64,000 nt of DNA from an uncultured Prevotellaceae bacterium (GTDB lineage Bacteria; Bacteroidota; Bacteroidia; Bacteroidales; Muribaculaceae), in the NCBI GenBank assembly GCA_900320245.1, contig ONRP01000037.1:1-64000 (forward strand), written 5' to 3'. Each line of letters begins with the position of its first letter. Position 1 is the first letter of the stretch. The notes below the pieces were generated by a model. The model saw only the letters and a list, made by a program, of their open reading frames with translations. It did not search any database and was not told the DNA's origin. Shown one piece after another: positions 8,686 through 17,368 of the stretch. Made by a program: the position numbers and the translations under genes.

Positions 8686-10314
8686 TTAAACGACATCGAT
8701 GATGCGCTGTAGCATGCCTCCAAAGCCGAAGGAACCTATGTTGTGCTTGTAGAAGATGTCCATGCACAACTGGAAACTGCCGAAACAGGCCCTTGAGCCC
8801 GTGTCGCTGAACTTGGTGGGCGAGCCGTCGCGGTAGAAGTCGAACTCATCCTGGTCGGCCTTGTCCTTGCGGCCGTTGCGATAGACCAGGTAGTCCTCGG
8901 TAATCGGGGTGCAAGTGAAGTAGACGTGCGGGACAAAGGTATCGTGATTGTCGGAGTACCAACCGGTCTGCGTCAGCAGCATCCTGAAAGCCTGCCCCTG
9001 ACCGCCTACCCTGGAGGTAATGTGTTCCTCGAGGGTGCGGGCGTTGAAGACGTGGCCCTCGCTGCCCTGGATGTCGATGTAGCGCTGCTTGAGGCGCTCG
9101 ATGGTCGATTCGTCGATGGCGGCATCAGGATCATGCCCTGCGCCATCGGCACCGGCTGTCGGCTCGTCGTCGAGCAACGGGAGTCGGCAATCATCTTCCA
9201 GGCCCAGAATATGGTTCATCGAGCCGCCCAGGTCGCGCATGTCATAACCGATGTGGTCAAACATCAGGTAGGAGAACAACGAGTAGATGGCATTGCGCCG
9301 CTGCTCCAGGGGCAGGTGCATCTTCTTCATGCGCTTATTGAGTTGGACATAGGCCTCCTCGACCTCAGGCTTCTGAATCAGGAAGTCGACGTTCCTGAAG
9401 GCCATATAGGTGTTGACATGCTCTGCCAGTTTCTGCTTGTCGAGAAACTGCGACAGTTTCACGGCCAGGTCGTTGAAACCGAGTTTCTCCTTCTGGAGTT
9501 CGGCATCCTTGTCGAGATGGGTATAGACCCTGTCACAGACGACGATGTCGGTCGCCAGGGTGCAGTAGTGGAAGAAGACAAAGGCCAGGTCATACTGCAT
9601 ACTGTCGAAGTCCTCGTGGTCGAAGTCCAAATTGGGGAAGATACGCCCCTTAATGAGGTTGTAGATGCTGAGCATCACCGAGTCGGTGTCATACTTGAAG
9701 AAGTCCATCATCAGGTCCTCGCCCCGGATGTTCTTAGGTTTGCCTGCCACGAAGCGCGCCGAACTGAGTTCGGCCATGATTACGGGCCAGGACTTGAAGC
9801 GCTGCAAATAGGCGTCCTTGGCCGCCGACAGGGTGTCGGAGCCCTCAACGTCGTCCTCAACACGGTACACGTCCTCGTTGGGCCTGACAATCAGGCGCTC
9901 GTCGCCGGCGGGATTGGTATAAGGGTAGACGGTGAACAGTTTTTTCTTGGTCATGAGCATGCGCTTCAACTCGTTGTAACTGTTCAACATCGCGTCTTGG
10001 AAAATTTCACCGGGGATATTCAGGAAACTCAGGTCAAACTCGAAATCGGGTCCGATGACGCGTTGGCCGTAGTGGTCCTCGTGGCGGCAGGCATAGAGCG
10101 GGGTACCGCCACCGCCACCCTTCTGGTTGGGCGCATAGTTGCTGAAGGGCTTGTACTGGAAACCGTCCCGCTTCTCGAGCGTGTCCGAGGCAAAGAAACT
10201 GCAGCCCATGCTGCGCAATGCATCGATGATGTCCTTGAGCAGGAAACTCTTGCCGCTGGAAGCGTTGCCCACGACAGCCAGTCGGATGGGTGTTGTCTTT
10301 TTGAAAAAACTCAT
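8686..10314 (-). CDS. P-loop GTPase-like protein, double-GTPase type (paralogue 2)
   Basis: A soluble 542-residue paralogue of the next gene in the operon. G1 is GNASSGKS (16-23), followed by YACRHEDHYG near 74-83, a G3-like LNIPGE (98-103) and TDIVVCD. A low-complexity GGGGG stretch at 66-70 follows the switch-I region. An acidic, probably disordered linker containing DDEPTAG precedes the C-terminal part, which again has HVYFTCTPI and CFGSFQLC. It begins 13 bases after the SEDS-like gene. Two non-identical copies next to each other suggest a heterodimer or an on/off pair. Family assignment is from motif pattern and the GAP1 neighbour. It could instead be an ATPase, because the G4 specificity motif is not obvious. 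Confidence 0.6.
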   Translation of the reverse strand: MSFFKKTTPIRLAVVGNASSGKSFLLKDIIDALRSMGCSFFASDTLEKRDGFQYKPFSNYAPNQKGGGGGTPLYACRHEDHYGQRVIGPDFEFDLSFLNIPGEIFQDAMLNSYNELKRMLMTKKKLFTVYPYTNPAGDERLIVRPNEDVYRVEDDVEGSDTLSAAKDAYLQRFKSWPVIMAELSSARFVAGKPKNIRGEDLMMDFFKYDTDSVMLSIYNLIKGRIFPNLDFDHEDFDSMQYDLAFVFFHYCTLATDIVVCDRVYTHLDKDAELQKEKLGFNDLAVKLSQFLDKQKLAEHVNTYMAFRNVDFLIQKPEVEEAYVQLNKRMKKMHLPLEQRRNAIYSLFSYLMFDHIGYDMRDLGGSMNHILGLEDDCRLPLLDDEPTAGADGAGHDPDAAIDESTIERLKQRYIDIQGSEGHVFNARTLEEHITSRVGGQGQAFRMLLTQTGWYSDNHDTFVPHVYFTCTPITEDYLVYRNGRKDKADQDEFDFYRDGSPTKFSDTGSRACFGSFQLCMDIFYKHNIGSFGFGGMLQRIIDVV

Positions 10315-10327
10315 TGATATAGTGTGA

Positions 10328-13300
10328 TTAGTGATTATCGGTTAGACGTTTACGACCGGTGACCGTGGCCATGAAAGCCAGCAGGAACGCCGTCTCGAGG
10401 GCCTCACCCACGGCATCGACGCCGAAGCCGGGATTCAAGCGTCCGGTGAAGGGGAGCCAGTCGATGTAGGAGAAATAGATGTAAAGGCTCGTGCCCACCC
10501 ACATGAACATGGCCAGCAGACGCCACTGCATCGTGTTGGTGAGCAGCGGCATGTAACGGTCGATGTGGAAGACCGTGTGGCGCATGACAATCCACATCAG
10601 CAGGGCCAACAGCGAGAAATAGACCAGATGGGTGAAGAAACGGTTGTAGGAGCCGAAGAAGGCAATGGGCACGCTCAGGTCGTTGAGCGCGACAGGCGAC
10701 TGTCCCGAACTTACTGAGGGGTGCATGAAGTGGGCCTCGTTAGAGAGCGGGTCATGGTCTTTGCTGCCCAGGCTGTCGCCCTGCATATAATGGCTCATGA
10801 TGACCATGAACTCGGCATCGCTCTCGCTGTAGCGGTAACCACTGCGCTGCAGGTCATCGAAGTTGGAGTACAGCATCACACGACGCGACAGACGGCTGTA
10901 GTCCACATTCTCGGGATTGAATAACTTGCTGCAGATGGTGGGCATGAGCCATACCATGATGCACACAGCGGCCAGCGTGATGTTGACCCAGCGGCGCTCC
11001 TGGCGCGTCTGGGTGGAAATCTCGCGGCTGACGTAGGCTTGAGGCCTCTTCACCATAAAGAAGAATGCCGTCATACACATCACGAAGCCCAGGAAGTTGG
11101 TCATGTATCCGTTGTCGCCGAACATCGCGCACGCGGTGTAGACGAGCACAATCAGCAGCATCTGAATCAAGATGGTGTAGCGCGGACGGGATTGCGTCGA
11201 GGAGAGTTCGGCAGCCGTCGACGACAAGGCCCTGCTCAAGCCGACAACCACGGCCAGCGTGATGAACGCGGTACCGAAGTTGCCCATTGATTCACCGGCG
11301 ATGATAATCAGCAGCAACAACGCGAAGTGGCCGGGGAAAAGAGTCTTGAGCATACCCACACAGGCATCGCGGACAAAACCGCAGCACACATACAGGACGG
11401 CAAAAGCCAGCAGCATGAGCACCACGATGCCGGGGATTCCAGGCAACGGGCTAATCCAAGCCAGCAAACCATAGAGAATCAACACCGCTGCGGCAACCAG
11501 CATGGTCAGCAAACGCTTAGCGGCTGCATGATGACGCGATGGCGCCTTGTCGGCAACCTGCTGCAGACGTTGGTACAGGTGATGGGAACGCACCTTGCCG
11601 GCAACGACACCGACCAACTCGATGAGGCGCGATGACAGACCCTGCAACCAGGTCTTGGCGGCCTGAACCCATTTCACCAGCAAATCATAGCCAAGAATGA
11701 CAATCAGCCACAATGCCAGCGTAACGGCCTCGATGAACAGCAGGGTATAAACCACCGAGCGGTGGGTGTCGTTCACACCGACCGACAGGGTGCTGGGCCA
11801 ACGCCAAATCTGCCAGATGAAAGTCTCGGACCTGAAATAGGAACTGAGCATTCCTGCGCTCACGCCACGGTCCATCACGCCAAAGAACGCATAGGCCAGA
11901 ATGGCGAAAATCAGGGCACAGCCGCCCCAAGCCATCAGCAAGCGGCTTTTGCGGTGATGGCGGCGTCCCCTGCGGTCCTTGTACTCGGCATTCATGTGCA
12001 GGAAGGGCGTGTTGAGCAGCATCGCCAGCGTGAACATCAGCAACATCATCGCCGCTGTAGCCACGGGCGTGATACCCGTCAATTTCTCAAAATAGGGGTA
12101 TGTGTAACTCAGTTTCACGGCAATCATCGACTTGCACACGCAATAGAGCAGGCAGATGCCAAGCAACAGCGACAGGTAGCCGCGGTAGTTGCGCAACTGA
12201 TCAGGATTGTAAGCGACCTGAAGGATGGGACGCGAAACCTTTAACGGGCTTATCGGCAGCCAGATGATCAGCATCAGCAGCACGAACACCAACAGCGGCA
12301 ACCACAGGTATGACAGGAAAAAGCCATGGCTGATGTATCCCACCCGTGCATGCAGCAGGTCATTGCCTGAGTGCAGGGTGACAGGATTGAGGGCCGGCGT
12401 GACCGAGAACGGCAAAAACGCCGTCGTGGCATTCTCGACCAATATGGAGTCGTAGTTGTTGTCACGCACGAGCACCGATTCACCGCGGAACTCGATGTTG
12501 CACAAGTCGAAGTTGATGGCATTGGAGAATGCCGGCAGATACAGGTCGCTCTTGTTGGGGAACGAGTGGTTGTTCTGCTTGAGCGTGATGACTCCGCTCG
12601 ACCGCTTGGACTTCGAGCGCAGCGAGTCGACGGTTCCCACATAGGTGATGGGCTTGGGGAACGATATCAGTATCGATTTGTCGTTCCGGCCTGGGGTAAT
12701 CATCACATGGCCAGCGCCCCACTCGGTCAGTTTGACTGAAGCCTTCATCACATAGTTCACACCATCGACCTGGAAGGTGCCGGCCTCGGGCGATTTGTCG
12801 AGATAACAGTGGGTACCCACCGAGAAGAACTGAACCTTGCAGTGGCCAGCCTTCTCGCCTTCGTCGGCAGTCTGACCTTCACGGACATAGCCCTGAAGGG
12901 CCTCCTTGCCCTCGCTGTCTTTCTCTTGGATTTTGGTGAATCTGTCGAGGATGACCAGCACGAGAGCATCGTCGCCCTTCTGGAAGAACGAGCGCACGTC
13001 ATGACGCTGCATCTGGTTCATGTACAACATCTTCAGGCTGTCACTGGCCGCTATGCTGTCGGTTGCCATGGCACAATTGGCCGCGAAGTGGCGCGCCATG
13101 ACCTCCTTCTGGTTGGCAAAGCGCTTTTTCCAAGCCTTCCAGATTTCCTTGCCGGTGAGCGTCATTCTCAGGGTGTCACCCATGCTGGTGGGCAGGGTCA
13201 GGACAATGCGCTGCGACTCATCGTCGTGGATGATGTGCTTGTTGGGATTCTCGTTGTTGATTTTGAAGTACTGCAACGAGTCCTGATACTGGTCATTGAC

Positions 13301-13537
13301 TTTCCACTTGTAGTGGTTGCCCTCTTTCCAGACGGTAAGATAGTCCATGGGGACGTTGTGGTAATAGATGTCACTGTTTTGCCCGATGGTGAGCGTGTCA
13401 CGGTTGGTCAACTCAATCTGGTCAACCGTCAGGGCAACTTTCTGGGTTATCCTGCCCGTCATCAACAGGCACAACAGCAACAGCACTATTGCCGCTGCAA
13501 TAGCAACCAGGTTGGTGATGTGCGTTTTGCTGTCCAT
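10328..13537 (-). CDS. SEDS-like (FtsW/RodA-type) polytopic membrane protein with large N-terminal extracytoplasmic domain
   Basis: A 1069-residue protein with a signal-anchor helix at about 9-27, an extracytoplasmic region to about 400, then roughly 13 further membrane segments. The last third follows the order of SEDS glycosyltransferases. It has a late large outer loop (about 880-960) with RSGYRYSESDAEFM, like the GYQ..qS..Ai stretch, then MQGDSLG and SVPIAFFG before a helix. It ends with LPFTG (1028-1032) plus a glycine-rich hairpin GFGVDAVGE and a final helix, where FtsW/RodA have LPxTGxxLPFxSYGGSS. SEDS proteins polymerise lipid II and need a class B PBP partner; a PBP-like gene is in this operon. 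Overall identity to known SEDS proteins must be low, and the N-terminal domain is unrecognised. Confidence 0.55.
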   Translation of the reverse strand: MDSKTHITNLVAIAAAIVLLLLCLLMTGRITQKVALTVDQIELTNRDTLTIGQNSDIYYHNVPMDYLTVWKEGNHYKWKVNDQYQDSLQYFKINNENPNKHIIHDDESQRIVLTLPTSMGDTLRMTLTGKEIWKAWKKRFANQKEVMARHFAANCAMATDSIAASDSLKMLYMNQMQRHDVRSFFQKGDDALVLVILDRFTKIQEKDSEGKEALQGYVREGQTADEGEKAGHCKVQFFSVGTHCYLDKSPEAGTFQVDGVNYVMKASVKLTEWGAGHVMITPGRNDKSILISFPKPITYVGTVDSLRSKSKRSSGVITLKQNNHSFPNKSDLYLPAFSNAINFDLCNIEFRGESVLVRDNNYDSILVENATTAFLPFSVTPALNPVTLHSGNDLLHARVGYISHGFFLSYLWLPLLVFVLLMLIIWLPISPLKVSRPILQVAYNPDQLRNYRGYLSLLLGICLLYCVCKSMIAVKLSYTYPYFEKLTGITPVATAAMMLLMFTLAMLLNTPFLHMNAEYKDRRGRRHHRKSRLLMAWGGCALIFAILAYAFFGVMDRGVSAGMLSSYFRSETFIWQIWRWPSTLSVGVNDTHRSVVYTLLFIEAVTLALWLIVILGYDLLVKWVQAAKTWLQGLSSRLIELVGVVAGKVRSHHLYQRLQQVADKAPSRHHAAAKRLLTMLVAAAVLILYGLLAWISPLPGIPGIVVLMLLAFAVLYVCCGFVRDACVGMLKTLFPGHFALLLLIIIAGESMGNFGTAFITLAVVVGLSRALSSTAAELSSTQSRPRYTILIQMLLIVLVYTACAMFGDNGYMTNFLGFVMCMTAFFFMVKRPQAYVSREISTQTRQERRWVNITLAAVCIMVWLMPTICSKLFNPENVDYSRLSRRVMLYSNFDDLQRSGYRYSESDAEFMVIMSHYMQGDSLGSKDHDPLSNEAHFMHPSVSSGQSPVALNDLSVPIAFFGSYNRFFTHLVYFSLLALLMWIVMRHTVFHIDRYMPLLTNTMQWRLLAMFMWVGTSLYIYFSYIDWLPFTGRLNPGFGVDAVGEALETAFLLAFMATVTGRKRLTDNH

Positions 13538-13568
13538 ATCTTCAGTTTCGAGTTTACTCTTTTTAGGT

Positions 13569-15416
13569 TTATAGGTCTATCGACCTCAAAGTATCCTTCA
13601 TATCTCTCAAACGTTCGGTGAAAGATTCACTGCGGTCGATGCTCTCCTGCAGGAGATATTCAAAAAAGGCATCAATTTCATCTTTAAGAGCATCACGACG
13701 TTCCTTGATTTGGTCTTCCGTATCAGAAAGACCAATCGCATCACTGAAACGTGAGAAGGAATCGTAATTCTCATATTCTTCTTTCAGGTTGTCACACTGA
13801 ACGCGCAGATAATCGGTGTAACTGCTGCAAGCCTGATAACCGGCACCGCTCAGCATGTCAGACAGATTGGCATCGTGGTCGAAGGGATATTTGCCACTCC
13901 ACCGCTTGGCATCGTCGACAATGGAACGCACCCCGTCAAGCGAGGCACAGTTGTTGATGCGGCTGGCCAACGGCTTTATCGATTCACGATAGCACGATAT
14001 ATAGTCCTGGTAATTCCTGCAGTTGTCGGCAAGCGTAGCGTCCATGTTGCGGCTGTGCCTATTCAGTTCGGCCAATTGCCGGTTGGCCTTGCTCATAAAG
14101 GCCGAATCGGATGTCCAGTCACTGGAGTCAAAGAACTTCTTCATCTTGGAGTCCACGACGCGACCAAAGGTGTTGCACAGGCTAGCATCACAACGCTTGT
14201 AGGTCGAGTCGGGCAGAACGGCTCCCCCACCCTTCAAGCGCAGGCCGTGCTCGGTGTCCAAATCCTGGCGCAAGCGGGAATAAGCATTGCAGGCGGCATC
14301 AAAATCTGAAGCATTCTGCAGGTCCTGCTCCACTTCTTGCATGAAATAGGCGGCATAGTTAAAGGGGCGCAAGGCATTCGTGGGCGGTTTGTCCAGCGCT
14401 TTGAGCATCCAGAAGGCACCAAAGGCCAGGACTGCCACGGTCAGCAGCGACAGGCCGACGGCCATGCCCTTACTGCCCATCTTGAGCAGTTTGACCAGGC
14501 CCCAATGCCTATGCTCGCACTTGTGCAGGATGAAATCGTCACACAGCCGGCGGGCATAATCCTGACGAACCTTGGCATAGTCCTTCAGGACGAAATCACC
14601 CACGCTGCACACGATGGGCTGCTCATTATAGATATAGGTCTCCTTGCACTTGTTACGGATGAGGTGCCAGAAGTCCGATGCCAGCGATGTGGTCACCAAC
14701 GTCTGGGCGGCATTATCGAGATAGGCCTCAGGGGCATTCATCAAGTCAGCCTTGGTCACCAGCACATACACGCCGTCGGCCTGCTGCAGGTAGCCGCCCC
14801 GCATCAGCAAATCGGTCACCCGCTGGTGGTCACGCACCTGCTCGTCGATGTCCTGGCGGCAATCAATCACGAACAGATGAATCTGGCGATAACATGACTT
14901 CAACATCCGGTCCATGTCCCACCATCCATCGAGACTGGCTTCGGCCAGCGAGATGTCGTAACTGCGCCAACCATTCCTGTAACGGGCATGATAGACCTCT
15001 ACGGGCGACGAGGGCATCTCGGGTAAGCGCTGATAAGTGTCGCAATTACCAAATACACGCGTCAGCGATTCGATTCTTGAACGGATGGCCTGTGAATCGC
15101 TGTCGGCACCTTGCGGCGTGATGGCTGTCATGCCCTCGAGCGACAACAAGGAACCGATAATCGAGGTTTTGCCCGACGAGGGACGTCCCCACAGGACCAC
15201 AAGGTTACTTTGGTCCGGCCCCGCATAGATGCCGCCGCGACTGAGCACTTCAGGCTGGGGAGCACGCGCCTCGGCAGTCACGCCATCGGCAACGTCCTTA
15301 CCCAGCACAGCAGCCAGTTCGCCCGCCTCGATAGCCCCTTGGGTCAACATCTCCTTGACATCGGCTACCGAACATTGATTGCGGCTGAAGAGTATTTTCT
15401 GTATTTCGGCTTTCAT
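13569..15416 (-). CDS. Membrane-anchored GTPase with extracytoplasmic coiled-coil region
   Basis: A 615-residue protein. After about 65 residues of leader (helical, perhaps a small interaction domain) comes a G domain with G1 GRPSSGKTS (77-85), a LFVIDCR strand (181-187) and a G4-like TKAD (221-224), consistent with guanine recognition. A clear DxxG is not seen. A single membrane helix at about 317-338 follows. The remaining 275 residues, rich in D, N, S and short helices, should lie in the periplasm. It sits 31 bases before the SEDS-like gene and 29 bases after the small membrane protein. The architecture suggests signalling across the inner membrane, from a cytoplasmic nucleotide switch to periplasmic wall enzymes or in reverse. 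Confidence 0.65.
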   Translation of the reverse strand: MKAEIQKILFSRNQCSVADVKEMLTQGAIEAGELAAVLGKDVADGVTAEARAPQPEVLSRGGIYAGPDQSNLVVLWGRPSSGKTSIIGSLLSLEGMTAITPQGADSDSQAIRSRIESLTRVFGNCDTYQRLPEMPSSPVEVYHARYRNGWRSYDISLAEASLDGWWDMDRMLKSCYRQIHLFVIDCRQDIDEQVRDHQRVTDLLMRGGYLQQADGVYVLVTKADLMNAPEAYLDNAAQTLVTTSLASDFWHLIRNKCKETYIYNEQPIVCSVGDFVLKDYAKVRQDYARRLCDDFILHKCEHRHWGLVKLLKMGSKGMAVGLSLLTVAVLAFGAFWMLKALDKPPTNALRPFNYAAYFMQEVEQDLQNASDFDAACNAYSRLRQDLDTEHGLRLKGGGAVLPDSTYKRCDASLCNTFGRVVDSKMKKFFDSSDWTSDSAFMSKANRQLAELNRHSRNMDATLADNCRNYQDYISCYRESIKPLASRINNCASLDGVRSIVDDAKRWSGKYPFDHDANLSDMLSGAGYQACSSYTDYLRVQCDNLKEEYENYDSFSRFSDAIGLSDTEDQIKERRDALKDEIDAFFEYLLQESIDRSESFTERLRDMKDTLRSIDL

Positions 15417-15445
15417 CGCTTTTTCCTATAGTTCCAATAGCAAAA

Positions 15446-16285
15446 CTAATGCCTAAAACCCTGATAACGGCTACGGGCACGCAGACTTTGTATATAATAA
15501 GTGAAAATCAACAGGCAACAGACGGCCATGGCAATATCACTCCACAGGAAGGGCTTCTGAGCCGTGGACAGTGCTGCATAGCGGCCTTTGATGTCACTCA
15601 CCTCCATGGTGAAGGGCTCACAATCCTTTTCCCCCTCATAGATGACGCGTGATAATGCCGCATACTGTTTCACCCAGTCCTCACTGGCCGTGATGATGTA
15701 GTGCAGGTTCTTGGCCGTGGCGATGTTCCACACGTTCACCCGCTGCACGCCGTCCAGCCATTGTTTGCGCTCCTCGCGCACTGTAGCCACGCTATCGGGC
15801 AGCAAGCGCCGTTTCAGACTGGCGACACTCTGTTTGGTTTGGGACGTGGAGAGCCGCTTAGTCTTTTTCAGGTAGCGCTCGTAATTCGAGAGCCGCTTCT
15901 CGGCATACTCGACGTAGGCCGTGTCGATGCGGCAGGCTGCGTCACGAGCCTCCATGACCAGCGAGTCGATTTCCTGCTCATGGTTTACCACATACACGAA
16001 CTGCGAGAACGGAGTCCTGGCAAAAAACAACAGCACGGCAATAGCCAGCAGCGAGAGGACCTCGATCACGCGGCCCTTGTTCTTCATCCTCGTCTCCTTG
16101 CCCCAACAGGCCAGTTTCAGGCAATACCCCACCAGAGTCATACCCGACAAGGTTATCAGCAGCGATATCACATGGTCCCCGCCAAGCAGATACTCCAAAC
16201 CCATGAACGCGAAAAATGCGAACACCAGCAGCGAAACTATCGTCAATAGCATCGCGAGTCCCGAAGAGCCTGATCTATACATCAT
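15446..16285 (-). CDS. Small polytopic membrane protein, first gene of the GTPase/SEDS operon
   Basis: A 279-residue protein with predicted membrane segments at about 10-30, 37-56, 73-90 and 247-266. The charged helical region from about 95 to 240 is rich in K, R and E and probably extracytoplasmic. No enzyme motif is visible and I do not recognise a family. As the promoter-proximal gene of an eight-gene operon with gaps of 12-33 bases or overlaps, it is likely a structural subunit of the same membrane complex. The start is the first of two adjacent ATG codons at 16285. Confidence 0.6.
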   Translation of the reverse strand: MMYRSGSSGLAMLLTIVSLLVFAFFAFMGLEYLLGGDHVISLLITLSGMTLVGYCLKLACWGKETRMKNKGRVIEVLSLLAIAVLLFFARTPFSQFVYVVNHEQEIDSLVMEARDAACRIDTAYVEYAEKRLSNYERYLKKTKRLSTSQTKQSVASLKRRLLPDSVATVREERKQWLDGVQRVNVWNIATAKNLHYIITASEDWVKQYAALSRVIYEGEKDCEPFTMEVSDIKGRYAALSTAQKPFLWSDIAMAVCCLLIFTYYIQSLRARSRYQGFRH

Positions 16286-16342
16286 TATACGTCTTGATTG
16301 CTAATTACGGAGAACTGAAAACCAGTCTCGGATTTCAGACGG

Positions 16343-16350
16343 CAAATATA
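16343..16350 (-). promoter_or_regulatory. Candidate -7 box for the GTPase/SEDS/PBP operon
   Basis: On the minus strand this reads TATATTTG, a match to the Bacteroidota -7 consensus TAnnTTTG, 58 bases before the first ATG of the operon. No convincing TTTG element lies at the usual distance upstream. It is the only such box in the interval, so it is the best candidate for transcription of all eight genes. Confidence 0.4.
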
Positions 16351-16510
16351 CACATTCTTTTCCAAAATTCCTAAACTATTAGCCCCTTTATTCGCTATGG
16401 CACCCAATAGCCAACAACAGATTGAGGCCAGAGGGCTATGAGAAATCAACAAAATCTTCATCATCTTCATTTTTATTGTTGATTTGTTACCATTATATTC
16501 CAATTTTAAT

Positions 16511-16518
16511 TATCTTTG
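16511..16518 (+). promoter_or_regulatory. -7 promoter box for the first GYF_2-CD225 gene
   Basis: TATCTTTG, 38 bases before the ATG at 16556. The whole upstream segment is similar to that before the second GYF_2-CD225 gene, which shows that the promoter was duplicated together with the gene. Confidence 0.6.
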
Positions 16519-16555
16519 CGGTTAGATACTATATTAACTTTTAATCTTTTACATT

Positions 16556-17161
16556 ATGAATCTTTATTACTATCTTGATGCGCAACGGCAAAAGTGCGGC
16601 CCTGTCCAGGCACATGAACTGGCCTCGCTGGGGGTAACAGACACAACACTGGTATGGACTCATGGAATGGATAACTGGCAGCCTGCCAACCAAGTACCGG
16701 AACTCGCCCCATATCTGGCGCAGCCCCAACCCCCTGTACCTCCCACCTATGGGCCCAATTACCCGGAAGCCCCGGCCAGCAATCCCTATGGAGGTGCGCC
16801 CAGCGACCCTTACGGAGGTCAAGGAGGACAATACGGTGGACAGCAATACGGCGGACAGCAATACGGTGGACAGCAATATGGTGGACAATACGGAACTCCC
16901 GCCTTTGCCACTGGCCAAGGACAAATGCCTCCCATGCCCGAAAACAACCTGGTATGGGCTATTCTTGCTACAATTTTATGCTGCTGGCCCATCGGCATCT
17001 ATGCTATTGTGCGTGCCGCCAAGGTCGGTTCATTGTATAATGCCGGCGATTATGACGGAGCCGTAGAGGCCTCCAAAGACGCCAAGACCTGGTCTATTAT
17101 TTCGGCAGTTGCGGGTTTGATTGTAATAGTCATCTACGCTATTATATTGGCAAACTCATAG
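16556..17161 (+). CDS. GYF_2 domain plus CD225/dispanin membrane protein (copy 1)
   Basis: A 201-residue protein. Residues 1-50 form a GYF_2 (DUF4339) domain with MNLYYYL, GPV, TLVWTHGM and W41. A Pro/Gly/Gln/Tyr linker follows, in which the 15-base unit for QQYGG repeats several times (about 16828-16890). Residues about 128-200 are a CD225-like two-helix membrane domain with CCWPIGIYAIVRAAKVGSLY and a second helix at the end. In bacteria GYF_2 domains are thought to bind proline-rich ligands, and CD225 helices insert in the inner membrane. It is transcribed divergently from the wall operon, has its own promoter and terminator, and has a larger paralogue next door. Function is unknown. Confidence 0.75.
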   Translation: MNLYYYLDAQRQKCGPVQAHELASLGVTDTTLVWTHGMDNWQPANQVPELAPYLAQPQPPVPPTYGPNYPEAPASNPYGGAPSDPYGGQGGQYGGQQYGGQQYGGQQYGGQYGTPAFATGQGQMPPMPENNLVWAILATILCCWPIGIYAIVRAAKVGSLYNAGDYDGAVEASKDAKTWSIISAVAGLIVIVIYAIILANS

Positions 17162-17254
17162 CAAATACGGTGCTTGCTCCGAGCCTGTCACCACATTTGG
17201 CAGGAAAGGTATTGGCAAGTAAATATTATTCTGAACCGTAACGAACTATTAGGG

Positions 17255-17287
17255 TTGGCTGTGCTGTTCACGGCCAATTCTTTTTTT
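17255..17287 (+). terminator. Rho-independent terminator after GYF_2-CD225 copy 1
   Basis: Stem TTGGCTGTG / CACGGCCAA (one U-G pair) with a 5-base loop, followed by TTCTTTTTTT. It sits 93 bases after the stop codon and directly before the promoter of copy 2. Confidence 0.75.
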
Positions 17288-17299
17288 CATTTCGATTTG

Positions 17300-17330
17300 T
17301 TGACATTTTATCCGATTTTAATTATCTTTG
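17300..17330 (+). promoter_or_regulatory. Promoter of GYF_2-CD225 copy 2
   Basis: TTG at 17300-17302 and TATCTTTG at 17323-17330, separated by 20 bases, match the Bacteroidota consensus. The start codon is 38 bases further, the same distance as in copy 1. Confidence 0.7.
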
Positions 17331-17368
17331 CGGATAATTACAATTATTGACTTTTAATCTTTTCCACT

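Noticed and set aside
905..16285. Type VI secretion or gliding-motility locus
   Set aside because: A membrane GTPase with a periplasmic tail recalls TssM, but no Tss, Gld or Por proteins are present and the partners are wall enzymes.
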